DNA of 34,081 nt from Bacteroidales bacterium (GTDB lineage: Bacteria; Bacteroidota; Bacteroidia; Bacteroidales; JAAYJT01). Shown one piece after another: positions 16,219-24,153 of the stretch. Location: NCBI GenBank assembly GCA_014860575.1, contig JACZJK010000040.1, positions 1 through 34,081 of the forward strand. The letters are read 5' to 3'. Every line of letters begins with the position of its first letter. Positions within the stretch are counted from its first letter, which is position 1. The notes beneath the pieces are model-generated. The model was not told where the DNA came from, made no database searches, and saw only the letters and a list, made by a program, of their open reading frames with translations. Both the position numbers and the translations under genes were made by a program.

Positions 16219-18615
16219 TCACAACATAAACTCCTTCCTGTCACTGGTTCTAAAAAAGTGTTTTTCCCCTTTCACTCCAATGGTTACAGGATTTGCCCAG
16301 CCTTTGTCGAACTCAATGGTTAATTTTTCATGGTTCATATTTACTTTAATCCAGTGGCTCCGGTACCGGAGGCTGAAACGGATTGTTTTAATATCTTCAG
16401 GTAGCTGTGGATTGAACCAAAGTACATTGTCGCCGATTTCAAGTCCGGAATAACAGCGTTGCATAATATCCAGGGTTCCTGCCATGGCGCCCAGGTGTAT
16501 GCCTTCGTGGGTGGTGCCACCCTGAACATCTTCAAAATCACTCATCAAAGCCACCTTAAAACTTCTCCACGACTCTTCGCGATGTGAACGCGCATAAACC
16601 CATGAATGAATCACCTGACTCAGTGTTGATCCATGTGCGGTTCTTTTCTGATAATATTCAATATTTTTAGGAATAGTTTCTGTATCGAACTTATATCCGA
16701 GCCTCTTGAACATTCGTTCTAACTCATCGGCTGAGAAAAGATAGAATAGCATGAGCATATCAGCTTGTTTGCTGGCTTTGTAGTAATTGCATGAATCGCC
16801 TTCACTCTCAAGGATGCGATCGAGGCGTAATGCTTTTCCGTATTTTTCGTGGTAGTGATCCCAATCAAGTTCTTTCAAATTTTCATAACCCTCAAACTGC
16901 ATAATGATTCCATCTTCGTGGAAAGGCATATACATTTTCTCAGTGATGTCTTTCCATCTTTCCAAATCTTTTTCAGTGAATCCCAGTTTGTCTGACAGGT
17001 TTATACAGCAGGAAGGATCAAAATTTTCAAGCAATCCAAGGGCATGTTGTAACACCCACACAGCCATTACATTGGTATATGCATTATTGTTTAGACCTGG
17101 CTCTTCGGCATCGGGATAGTGGGTGTGATATTCATCAGGTCCCATCACCTTATGGATCTCATAGCGTCCGCGTTCGGAGTTAAAATGAGCGATATCAGAC
17201 CAGAATAATGCGGATGCCACAATGATTTCAGCGCCATGAGATAGCATGAAATCCATATCACCGGTGCTCTGATAATAATGCCACACATTGTAAGGAATGG
17301 CAGCATTGACGTGATACTGCAGATGCGAAACATCTGGCAGCCAGCGTCCCGATTTTGGATTCAGATGAATTTTTTGCGTTTCTTCGCGGCCGTTGCTACT
17401 GCTTTGCCAGGGAAACAATGCTCCACGAAGTCCTTCCTGTTTTGCAGCATGGATGGCTTCGGGTAAACGGCGGTAACGATACATGAGCAGCGAGCGCGAT
17501 AGCTGCGGCATATGCAGGTTGATAAATGGAAGAATGTAAAGTTCGTCCCAGAAAATATGTCCGCGGTAAGCCTCACCATGCCAGCCACGGGCTGGAACAC
17601 CAATATCATAATCAATGCTGTTTTGCGAAACCGACTGATAAAGGTGGAAAATATGAAGGCGTATAACTAGCTGGTCATTGCTGCCGTTTGATTCGAACTC
17701 TATGTCATTGGAGTCCCAGATTTGCTGCCAGGCAATCTGTTGCTGTTCTTCCAGTTCAGAAAATTCACCAACACGTTCAATATTGGTTTTGGCCTCGGTA
17801 AGGGGATCGCTGATGGCAAAATCGCGGGAAGTATACATAGCAGCCAGTTTTTCGACAGTCACAGGTGTGCCCTTAATACATTCAAAGCTGAAATCCCCGG
17901 CAAGGAATCCTTCTTCCTGGAAAAGCTCAGGTGTTATATCCGGTGATTTGCCATTAATATAAACATTTGTTCTCACAGCTTGTGCCATGCGAATCTGCGA
18001 CTGCTTTGTCTGGCTCAGCATATAATGGCTGGTTTTATTAAAGCTTCCCTTCTCAAGTACTTGAATGTGGTTCTGATTCAATTGCCGGTATCTTGCTACA
18101 TTATTATTGATAATGTTACCATCAATTCCGGATCGGACAGTAATCTGACCCGACCAGTTCTGAGGTGTAAGTATCCATTGAATTCCAGCCAGATGGTAAT
18201 TGTACATGCTCACAATCCTGCGGCTTTTGATAAAGGTGATCCGGCCCTCTTTATCACGAAATTGCATCCTACGCTCCAATAATCCTTGCTTAAGGTGTAA
18301 TTGGGTTTCGTATTCCAGGATTTCCATTTCTTCAAGTGTGAACCATTTTCCTTCGCCGATTTTAAATGTGAGGTAGAGCCAGTTGGGCCAGTTTGCCAGA
18401 TCTTCATTTTCAATAATCTTTCCTTCAATTTCGGATTTCATTCGGTTGTAACCACCAGCCAGATAGGTTCCCGGATAATTGTACTCATTATCCTTCGCCA
18501 TTTCCAGCGCACCCCTCGTTACAAAATAACCATTGCCGAGTGCGCATAAAGCTTCATGCAAAGGGTGTTCTTTTTCATCGAAGCCTTTGTAGATCACTGT
18601 CCAGTTGTTATCCAT
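16219..18615 (-). CDS. GH65 glycoside phosphorylase (trehalose-type likely)
   Basis: A 798-residue GH65 enzyme. The N-terminal ~270 residues form the beta-sandwich, followed by the (alpha/alpha)6 catalytic barrel. Visible motifs are VPARGWHGEAYRGHIFWDE, GPDEYH with general acid Glu495, YKASKQAD with Lys616-Gln617 (substrate site), HGSTLSQVIHSW (phosphate loop), and TTHEGIHLGAMAGT. Members with these loops split alpha-glucosides with phosphate, inverting to beta-glucose-1-phosphate. Trehalose or trehalose-6-phosphate is the probable substrate given the OtsA, OtsB and TreS neighbours, and the beta-phosphoglucomutase upstream would use the product. Maltose or kojibiose cannot be excluded. The sequence resembles the C-terminal GH65 part of mycobacterial OtsB1 as I remember it. 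Confidence 0.88.
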   Translation of the reverse strand: MDNNWTVIYKGFDEKEHPLHEALCALGNGYFVTRGALEMAKDNEYNYPGTYLAGGYNRMKSEIEGKIIENEDLANWPNWLYLTFKIGEGKWFTLEEMEILEYETQLHLKQGLLERRMQFRDKEGRITFIKSRRIVSMYNYHLAGIQWILTPQNWSGQITVRSGIDGNIINNNVARYRQLNQNHIQVLEKGSFNKTSHYMLSQTKQSQIRMAQAVRTNVYINGKSPDITPELFQEEGFLAGDFSFECIKGTPVTVEKLAAMYTSRDFAISDPLTEAKTNIERVGEFSELEEQQQIAWQQIWDSNDIEFESNGSNDQLVIRLHIFHLYQSVSQNSIDYDIGVPARGWHGEAYRGHIFWDELYILPFINLHMPQLSRSLLMYRYRRLPEAIHAAKQEGLRGALFPWQSSSNGREETQKIHLNPKSGRWLPDVSHLQYHVNAAIPYNVWHYYQSTGDMDFMLSHGAEIIVASALFWSDIAHFNSERGRYEIHKVMGPDEYHTHYPDAEEPGLNNNAYTNVMAVWVLQHALGLLENFDPSCCINLSDKLGFTEKDLERWKDITEKMYMPFHEDGIIMQFEGYENLKELDWDHYHEKYGKALRLDRILESEGDSCNYYKASKQADMLMLFYLFSADELERMFKRLGYKFDTETIPKNIEYYQKRTAHGSTLSQVIHSWVYARSHREESWRSFKVALMSDFEDVQGGTTHEGIHLGAMAGTLDIMQRCYSGLEIGDNVLWFNPQLPEDIKTIRFSLRYRSHWIKVNMNHEKLTIEFDKGWANPVTIGVKGEKHFFRTSDRKEFML

Positions 18616-18652
18616 AATTCATTATTTGATTATCTCTTAAGGTTTTTTTTAC

Positions 18653-18686
18653 CACTAAGTCACTAAGTACACTAAGTTTCACAAAG
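18653..18686. repeat. CACTAAGT tandem repeat upstream of GH65 gene
   Basis: CACTAAGT occurs at 18653-18660, 18661-18668 and 18670-18677, followed by the related TTCACAAAG to 18686. The surrounding 185-bp gap between the GH65 and phosphoglucomutase-OtsB genes is otherwise AT-rich, and I find no TAnnTTTG box for the GH65 gene. Confidence 0.7.
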
Positions 18687-18800
18687 AGATTTGGTTCTTG
18701 TTTGGGGTTTTTATTTTGATATTTGACTTTATTTTGAATTTGTTTTTTATGATTTGGATTTTAAATAAATTCAACCAGTAATCCAGGATAAATTGCATGA

Positions 18801-20393
18801 TTATAGCTCATACATCCCAATCAGCTTCTTAAAAAATTCCTTCACCTGAAAAACATTCTTTAGGGCATAAGTAGCAGCGGTTTTCTTTCCATGCCCGCCA
18901 ACCAGGATTCCGATCCCCTTTTCCTGAAGCGTATTGAAAGCATCTTCATCAGTCATATCATCTCCAATGAATATGGGAATGATATCCTTTTGACCGGATA
19001 GCTTTAAGGCTTTCAAAATCCAATCCACGGCTTTACCTTTATGCCAGTCGAGGTCGGGTTTGATCTCAAGGATCTTTTTACCAGCTCCGATTTTAAAACC
19101 CTTATGCCTGCTGATCATTGTATTTGCAATTTCATGAACAACAGCCTCATCTTCCTCCCGCGCATTGCGGTAATGAATCCCAATGGCATAGCGCTTACGA
19201 TCGAGCTGGGTGCCCTGGGTTCTCTCATTCAGCTCTTTTTTAATTTCCTTTTCAATCTCATCAAGCCTTGGGATTATGTTCTTTGAGTCCTCATGTTCCA
19301 TAAAAAGCCCGTTTGGACCGCTGATGATATAGCCATGGCTGCCGGCATAAACAAGTCCGTTGAGGCCAACGAGGTTTTCCACATCTTCTTTGTTGCGCCC
19401 TGTTACGATTGCCACTGTGAATAAGTGGGCAAGTTGCTGCAAGGTTTCCTTCATCTCATTTGAAATAATGGCGTCTTCAGGACGGGGAACTATAGGCGAA
19501 AGAGTTCCGTCGTAATCGAGGAAAATGGCTGGTTTTTTTTTGGTCAGAATTTCGAAGACTTCATCATTGCCCGGAAAAATGGGTTTTCCCTGACGGGAGA
19601 AATATGCTTCCTGAATTTCCGGATCTGAAAGGTTCAGATCAGAAAAATTATCAATGGTGATATCAGCACCGTTATCAAGCAAAGCTTGTTTGTTGTTAAA
19701 ACGATTAACACCAACCACGAGTCCAAAATAGCCTTGCTGGCCGGCTTGTACTCCCGAAATAGCATCTTCAAAAACAACAGAATTTTCGGGTCTGACCCCT
19801 AGTCTTCGGGCAGCTTCTGTGAAAATATCCGGATTGGGTTTGCCTTTAAGGCCAATTTCTACTGAGACCACTCCGTCAACACGGGTATCGAACAAATCTT
19901 CAATCCCGGCCACCTTGATGATATTGCGGCAGTTTTTGCTGGAAGATACAATAGCGGTTTTTATTCCCTGTTTTTTCCAATCCCTGAGTTTAGCAATGGC
20001 ATCGTGATAAATCTCCACACCTTCCAGCTCAACCAGTTCATTAAACAGCATGTTCTTTAGGTTCCCAAGCGCACAAATGGTTGCAAAACCAGGGTCATCA
20101 TCGGGGTTTCCAAGCGGGAGCTTGATGCTGCGGGATTCGAGGAAGCTTTGTACGCCAATATAACGGGGTTTGCCGTCAACATAATTCTGATAATCGTCTT
20201 CGGTCATTGAGTCCTGCTTTAGGAACTCTTTTTCGCGTTCAGCGAAGAATTTATCAAATGTCTCTTTCCATGCTTTTTTATGGGTTTTGCGGGTTTGGGT
20301 GATGACCCCGTCAAGATCAAATATGAGTGCTTCAATCTTGTGAGTGTGCGGCCTTATATTTTCGGATAAATTAGCGTCTTTGTTCGAATTCAT
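18801..20393 (-). CDS. otsB: Beta-phosphoglucomutase / trehalose-6-phosphatase fusion
   Basis: A 530-residue fusion of two HAD enzymes. Residues ~20-250 are beta-phosphoglucomutase-like, with Asp26 and Asp28 in FDLDGVIT, DGKPRYIGVQSFL in the cap, VSSSKN, KGKPNPDIF and FEDAISGVQAG. This domain should turn beta-glucose-1-phosphate into glucose-6-phosphate. Residues ~285-530 are OtsB, with an intact nucleophile motif (Asp293, Asp295 in LDYDGTLSP), VTGRNKED and GDDMTDED (Asp478, Asp479, Asp482), and should dephosphorylate trehalose-6-phosphate. It is thus the working phosphatase beside the degenerate one in the OtsA fusion. It has its own promoter (20455-20485). Joined to the next gene it reproduces the HAD-OtsB-GH65 order of mycobacterial OtsB1. 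Confidence 0.93.
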   Translation of the reverse strand: MNSNKDANLSENIRPHTHKIEALIFDLDGVITQTRKTHKKAWKETFDKFFAEREKEFLKQDSMTEDDYQNYVDGKPRYIGVQSFLESRSIKLPLGNPDDDPGFATICALGNLKNMLFNELVELEGVEIYHDAIAKLRDWKKQGIKTAIVSSSKNCRNIIKVAGIEDLFDTRVDGVVSVEIGLKGKPNPDIFTEAARRLGVRPENSVVFEDAISGVQAGQQGYFGLVVGVNRFNNKQALLDNGADITIDNFSDLNLSDPEIQEAYFSRQGKPIFPGNDEVFEILTKKKPAIFLDYDGTLSPIVPRPEDAIISNEMKETLQQLAHLFTVAIVTGRNKEDVENLVGLNGLVYAGSHGYIISGPNGLFMEHEDSKNIIPRLDEIEKEIKKELNERTQGTQLDRKRYAIGIHYRNAREEDEAVVHEIANTMISRHKGFKIGAGKKILEIKPDLDWHKGKAVDWILKALKLSGQKDIIPIFIGDDMTDEDAFNTLQEKGIGILVGGHGKKTAATYALKNVFQVKEFFKKLIGMYEL

Positions 20394-20454
20394 AATCTGT
20401 ATTTTTAATTATCACAACATCAATCCATTATACATGCGATGAATGTGATTCTTG

Positions 20455-20485
20455 CAAATTTAACGAATTTCAGGGCAACAATCAA
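20455..20485 (-). promoter_or_regulatory. Promoter of the phosphoglucomutase-OtsB gene
   Basis: On the minus strand TTG (20485-20483) and TAAATTTG (20462-20455) are 20 nt apart, matching the -33/-7 pattern. The leader to the ATG would be about 55 nt. It probably also serves the GH65 and OtsA genes, which lack visible boxes. Confidence 0.6.
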
Positions 20486-20618
20486 GCCGAAGTGACTTGA
20501 AGTTACTGAAAGCCATCACTGTTGTTGCAGTGGTAACTACATGTCGAGTATAAATGCTGACTTTAAAAAGTCTACATCATAGATTTGCAACCAAACTCTT
20601 AGAAGCGTCAAAAAAAAG

Positions 20619-23600
20619 TCAGCTTTTCAGCTTGATTCTGTTTCTGATCCTTTGCAGTGCATTTACTGGAATAGCCACAAGTTCAGGTTGATTTTCGGAA
20701 AAATGTCTTAATTCCTGGATTGATTTTTCCAGCATAAAAAGATTAATCAGATCGTTTGTATGATTGATGTTTTTCGGGATCAATCCGGAGTTTGCCATAG
20801 CATCAATGTAGGATTGAATAAACAAGGAAGATATTTTCTCGTACCAATTGTCCATCATTGGTTGCAAATAATTCTCGTTTACAGGAACAAATTCACGACG
20901 TTTGAGATATCCCATATAGATGGATAAATGAAATGAATTGAGCATTGATGCCACGTCCTTTAAGGGACAATGCTTCAGTTTGCGAATACTAAATGCTTCG
21001 TTTTTATCTCCTTCAAAATCAGTAACTATAAAGTCTTTTCCGGTAAATAATAACTTATCGAGCTTATAACTTCCATGAATCCTTATTTTACGCGTATTAA
21101 GCTTTTCAGCTTCCAGGGTAGTGTGCAAAAATGAAAAGAAATCAGACTGGCTATCAAGAATATCCTGTATTTTGGCTTTATCTCCAACGCCTGGTTCCTT
21201 TTGTTTTTCATTGATAACAGAAAATGCCCTTTTAATAAAGGTTCTTAAAGATTGATTTAAAGATTTTTGATACAAAAGCGAAAAGTCTTCGGGTTCGAAC
21301 CCTTTTACAGCCTTCAGTGAAGCTAGTGCCAGATGCATCTCAGCCGTCCGACGACCCAGCAGGGCGATCATTTCGAGGAAGAAAGGCTCTATAAATTCTT
21401 CAACATTTAGCTGTTGAGCGGCTTGCTTGCCGACCTCAAACTTTTGGGTCAGAACCCTGTCAAAGAATGATTCAATAGCTGTTTGGGTCATCTTCCAGGC
21501 GTCTCCAACATTGGGAATCAAATCAACAAGTATAGCCAGTGAGGTGTTTTCGAACCCTGGTTTGTTATAATCAAGCCGACCTGCATACAGCGGAATATTA
21601 TCAAAACCCGAATACCGGCTGAGATTTTTTATAATTTCAACATCGGGATTTTCACCTTGCTGCGGATTGCGATAAATCTTAAAAAAGTATTTGTCGCCAA
21701 AGCTAACTGATGTGTTAGTGTGTTTTGAAACAATTACATGGGGTTTTAAATATGTTTCTCCCAGTAGCCGCAACCTGCCGCCTGATGAACCTTCAATCTC
21801 GCCAAACACGCCTTTCACTTTGGTGCGCCTTCTGATAATGCCGAAAAGTTCTTCCTGTAAAATATTATCATGTACCCCATCATATAAAATGCCCGCCTCA
21901 CCATCAATCAGAATATTTTTGATAACCGATTCAGGGTAGCTGGTTCTAATTTCGATAGCTTTGTTATTTAAGGCAATTGAAACTGGCATGAGGAAGATAT
22001 CTTCACTGGCTTCAATCAAATCCATTTTCACAATAAACAAATATGAATTACACTCCTTATGTGGAAGTGCAATCACAGCAATTATATTGATTTCCCTGAG
22101 CTTGCGCACATTTCCTTTGAACCACCGGCTTTTAATTATATAATCATATAAAAGCTCCCTAATGGTTCGCTGCATAGGTGAAGCCATCTTAGCCCATTGA
22201 TGATTGGTGATTTTTAATGGTTCCTGATCCAATCCCTCAACTTCTGTTTCTTTTTCCTGCCTCCGAAGCAGAAACCAGAAATAGTTTTTAAACTGCATTG
22301 AAAACTCCCAGGGTTGATCGGAAATAACCCGGAAATCGTTTCGGCTGAATATTTCCATGGGAACCGAACCGGCATAATCCTGTAGGTCAATTTCCACATG
22401 TTGTGAATAACGTGAAAGATTTACCACAATCAATATGGTTTCGTCTTTATATTCCCTTACAAAGGCAAGTACCTTAGGATTGCTGGTATTTATAAATTTT
22501 AAACTACCCCGGCCAAATGCTTTGTACTTATTACGTTTGGCAATAACCCTGCGTTGCCACCATAGGAAAGAAGAAGGATTCCGCTCCTGATTTTCAACAT
22601 TTACTGAGGTGTAATGGTAATTGTTGTCAATGATAACAGGTAAGAATAATTTTTGAGGGTCAGTTGAAGAAAAGCCTGCATTTTTATCGGGGCTCCATTG
22701 CATGGGTGTTCTTACACCATCCCTGTCGCCAAGGTAATAATTATCGCCCATGCCTATTTCATCTCCGTAATAAATTATAGGTGTGCCGGGCATTGACAAA
22801 AGGAGGAAGTTCAGCAATTCAATAGTTCTGAGATCGCCACCAAAAAGCGGAAAGAGCCGACGGCGGATTCCGACATTCACCCGTTTTCGCGGATCATCAG
22901 CAAAAGATTTATACATATAATCTCTTTCCTCGTCTGAAACCATTTCAAGGGTTAACTCATCATGATTGCGTAGAAAGATAGCCCACTGGCAATTGTCAGG
23001 TATCTGCGGAGTTTGTTCTATGATGTCAACAATAGGAAAGCGGTCTTCCATGCGCAGGGCCATGTACATCCTTGGCATTAGTGGAAAGTGGAAAGCCATA
23101 TGGCATTCATCGCCGCTGCCAAAATAATCTGATGCATCGTTGGGCCATTGGTTAGCTTCGGCCAGCAACAATTTATCCTGGTAATTATCGTCAACATACT
23201 TGCGCAGTTCTTTCAGGTATTTATGTGTTTCGGGTAGATTTTCACAGTTTGTGCCTTCGGCCTCAAATAGATAAGGTACCGCATCGAGCCGGAATCCATC
23301 TACCCCTATTTGAAACCAGAAATCAAGCGCTTTTAATATCTCTTTTTTGACTTTAGGGTTTTCAAAATTAAGATCCGGCTGGTGGGAGTAGAACCTGTGC
23401 CAGTAGTAGGCCTTGGCTTCATGATCATAAGTCCAGTTTGAGACCTCAAAATCCTGGAAAATAATACGGGCATCCTGGTACTTTTCAGGCGTATCGCTCC
23501 ATACGTAAAAGTCGCGGTAAGTGCTTCCCGGTTTTGATTTCCGGGCACGCTGAAACCATTTGTGTTCGGTTGATGTATGATTAAGCACCAGTTCCGTAAT

Positions 23601-23897
23601 GATCCGCAAGCCGCGCCGATGAGCTTCTTTTACAAAACGTTTAAAGTCGGCCAGTGTGCCGTAGGATGGATGAACGCCATTAAAATCAGCAATATCATAC
23701 CCACCATCTTTTAGTGGTGATGGATAAAACGGAAGCAGCCACAATGTATTCACGCCAAGGTTCTGAACATAATCAAGTTTTTGAATTAAGCCTTTGAAAT
23801 CACCAATTCCATCACTATTGCTGTCGTAAAAAGATCGCACATGTAACTGGTAAATTACAGCATCTTTATACCATAAAGGATTATTATTTTCTAGCAT
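20619..23897 (-). CDS. treS: Trehalose synthase fused to a maltokinase-like domain
   Basis: A 1092-residue fusion. Residues 1 to ~545 are a GH13 trehalose synthase that isomerises maltose and trehalose, with nucleophile Asp205 in GFRLDAVPY, acid/base Glu247 in LLAEANQWP, and Asp313 in RNHDELTLE. From ~590 to the end is a maltokinase-like domain with an aminoglycoside-kinase fold: the lysine segment FFKIYRN, NPDVEI, NVGDAWKM and the Mg-binding DFEGD (Asp960) are recognisable. The catalytic loop, however, reads HGSYKLDK (941-948) where HGDYHLGQ is usual, so Ser943 replaces the catalytic Asp. Kinase activity is doubtful. No GlgE maltosyltransferase is in the window. It is the first gene of the trehalose block, with its own -7 box and a hairpin-rich leader. 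Confidence 0.93.
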   Translation of the reverse strand: MLENNNPLWYKDAVIYQLHVRSFYDSNSDGIGDFKGLIQKLDYVQNLGVNTLWLLPFYPSPLKDGGYDIADFNGVHPSYGTLADFKRFVKEAHRRGLRIITELVLNHTSTEHKWFQRARKSKPGSTYRDFYVWSDTPEKYQDARIIFQDFEVSNWTYDHEAKAYYWHRFYSHQPDLNFENPKVKKEILKALDFWFQIGVDGFRLDAVPYLFEAEGTNCENLPETHKYLKELRKYVDDNYQDKLLLAEANQWPNDASDYFGSGDECHMAFHFPLMPRMYMALRMEDRFPIVDIIEQTPQIPDNCQWAIFLRNHDELTLEMVSDEERDYMYKSFADDPRKRVNVGIRRRLFPLFGGDLRTIELLNFLLLSMPGTPIIYYGDEIGMGDNYYLGDRDGVRTPMQWSPDKNAGFSSTDPQKLFLPVIIDNNYHYTSVNVENQERNPSSFLWWQRRVIAKRNKYKAFGRGSLKFINTSNPKVLAFVREYKDETILIVVNLSRYSQHVEIDLQDYAGSVPMEIFSRNDFRVISDQPWEFSMQFKNYFWFLLRRQEKETEVEGLDQEPLKITNHQWAKMASPMQRTIRELLYDYIIKSRWFKGNVRKLREINIIAVIALPHKECNSYLFIVKMDLIEASEDIFLMPVSIALNNKAIEIRTSYPESVIKNILIDGEAGILYDGVHDNILQEELFGIIRRRTKVKGVFGEIEGSSGGRLRLLGETYLKPHVIVSKHTNTSVSFGDKYFFKIYRNPQQGENPDVEIIKNLSRYSGFDNIPLYAGRLDYNKPGFENTSLAILVDLIPNVGDAWKMTQTAIESFFDRVLTQKFEVGKQAAQQLNVEEFIEPFFLEMIALLGRRTAEMHLALASLKAVKGFEPEDFSLLYQKSLNQSLRTFIKRAFSVINEKQKEPGVGDKAKIQDILDSQSDFFSFLHTTLEAEKLNTRKIRIHGSYKLDKLLFTGKDFIVTDFEGDKNEAFSIRKLKHCPLKDVASMLNSFHLSIYMGYLKRREFVPVNENYLQPMMDNWYEKISSLFIQSYIDAMANSGLIPKNINHTNDLINLFMLEKSIQELRHFSENQPELVAIPVNALQRIRNRIKLKS

Positions 23898-23921
23898 ACC
23901 ATTGAAGTTGTTTTAAAATAC

Positions 23922-23956
23922 GCTGTGTTAAAACAGCCGGCTTTCCACACACCGGC
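23922..23956 (-). promoter_or_regulatory. Two adjacent inverted repeats in the treS leader
   Basis: GCTGT-GTTAAA-ACAGC (23922-23937) and GCCGG-11nt-CCGGC (23936-23956) overlap by two bases. They lie between the -7 box and the treS ATG, in the expected 5' leader, and could be an operator or RNA hairpins. The stems are only 5 bp. Confidence 0.35.
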
Positions 23957-23983
23957 AATTCTTAAATGCAATATATGCAAATG

Positions 23984-23991
23984 CAAATATA
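23984..23991 (-). promoter_or_regulatory. -7 box of treS
   Basis: The minus strand reads TATATTTG (TAnnTTTG), giving a leader of about 80 nt to the ATG at 23897. No convincing -33 TTG is seen at normal spacing. Confidence 0.5.
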
Positions 23992-24153
23992 TTTAATAAA
24001 AATAACACTGGTTTTCAAGGGCAGGCGAGGAAGCCATAGCCGGATGAAGTTAAAAAATCGTGTTAAGCTCTAAATGCTGATTTACAGGCCGGTGATGTTT
24101 GGTTCGAACTAAGAGTGAATGAAACTGAGGTGACAGAACCATAGGAAGCGTTA

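Noticed and set aside
15880-16453. Two plus-strand frames with repetitive Leu/Val/Ala/Gly/Cys/Trp peptides
   Set aside because: They translate the 7-bp repeat mosaic and then run antisense into the GH65 gene; no family resemblance.
16219-18615. Calling the GH65 enzyme maltose phosphorylase
   Set aside because: Motifs do not settle the substrate; the OtsA, OtsB and TreS neighbours favour trehalose or trehalose-6-phosphate, so only a family-level call is made.
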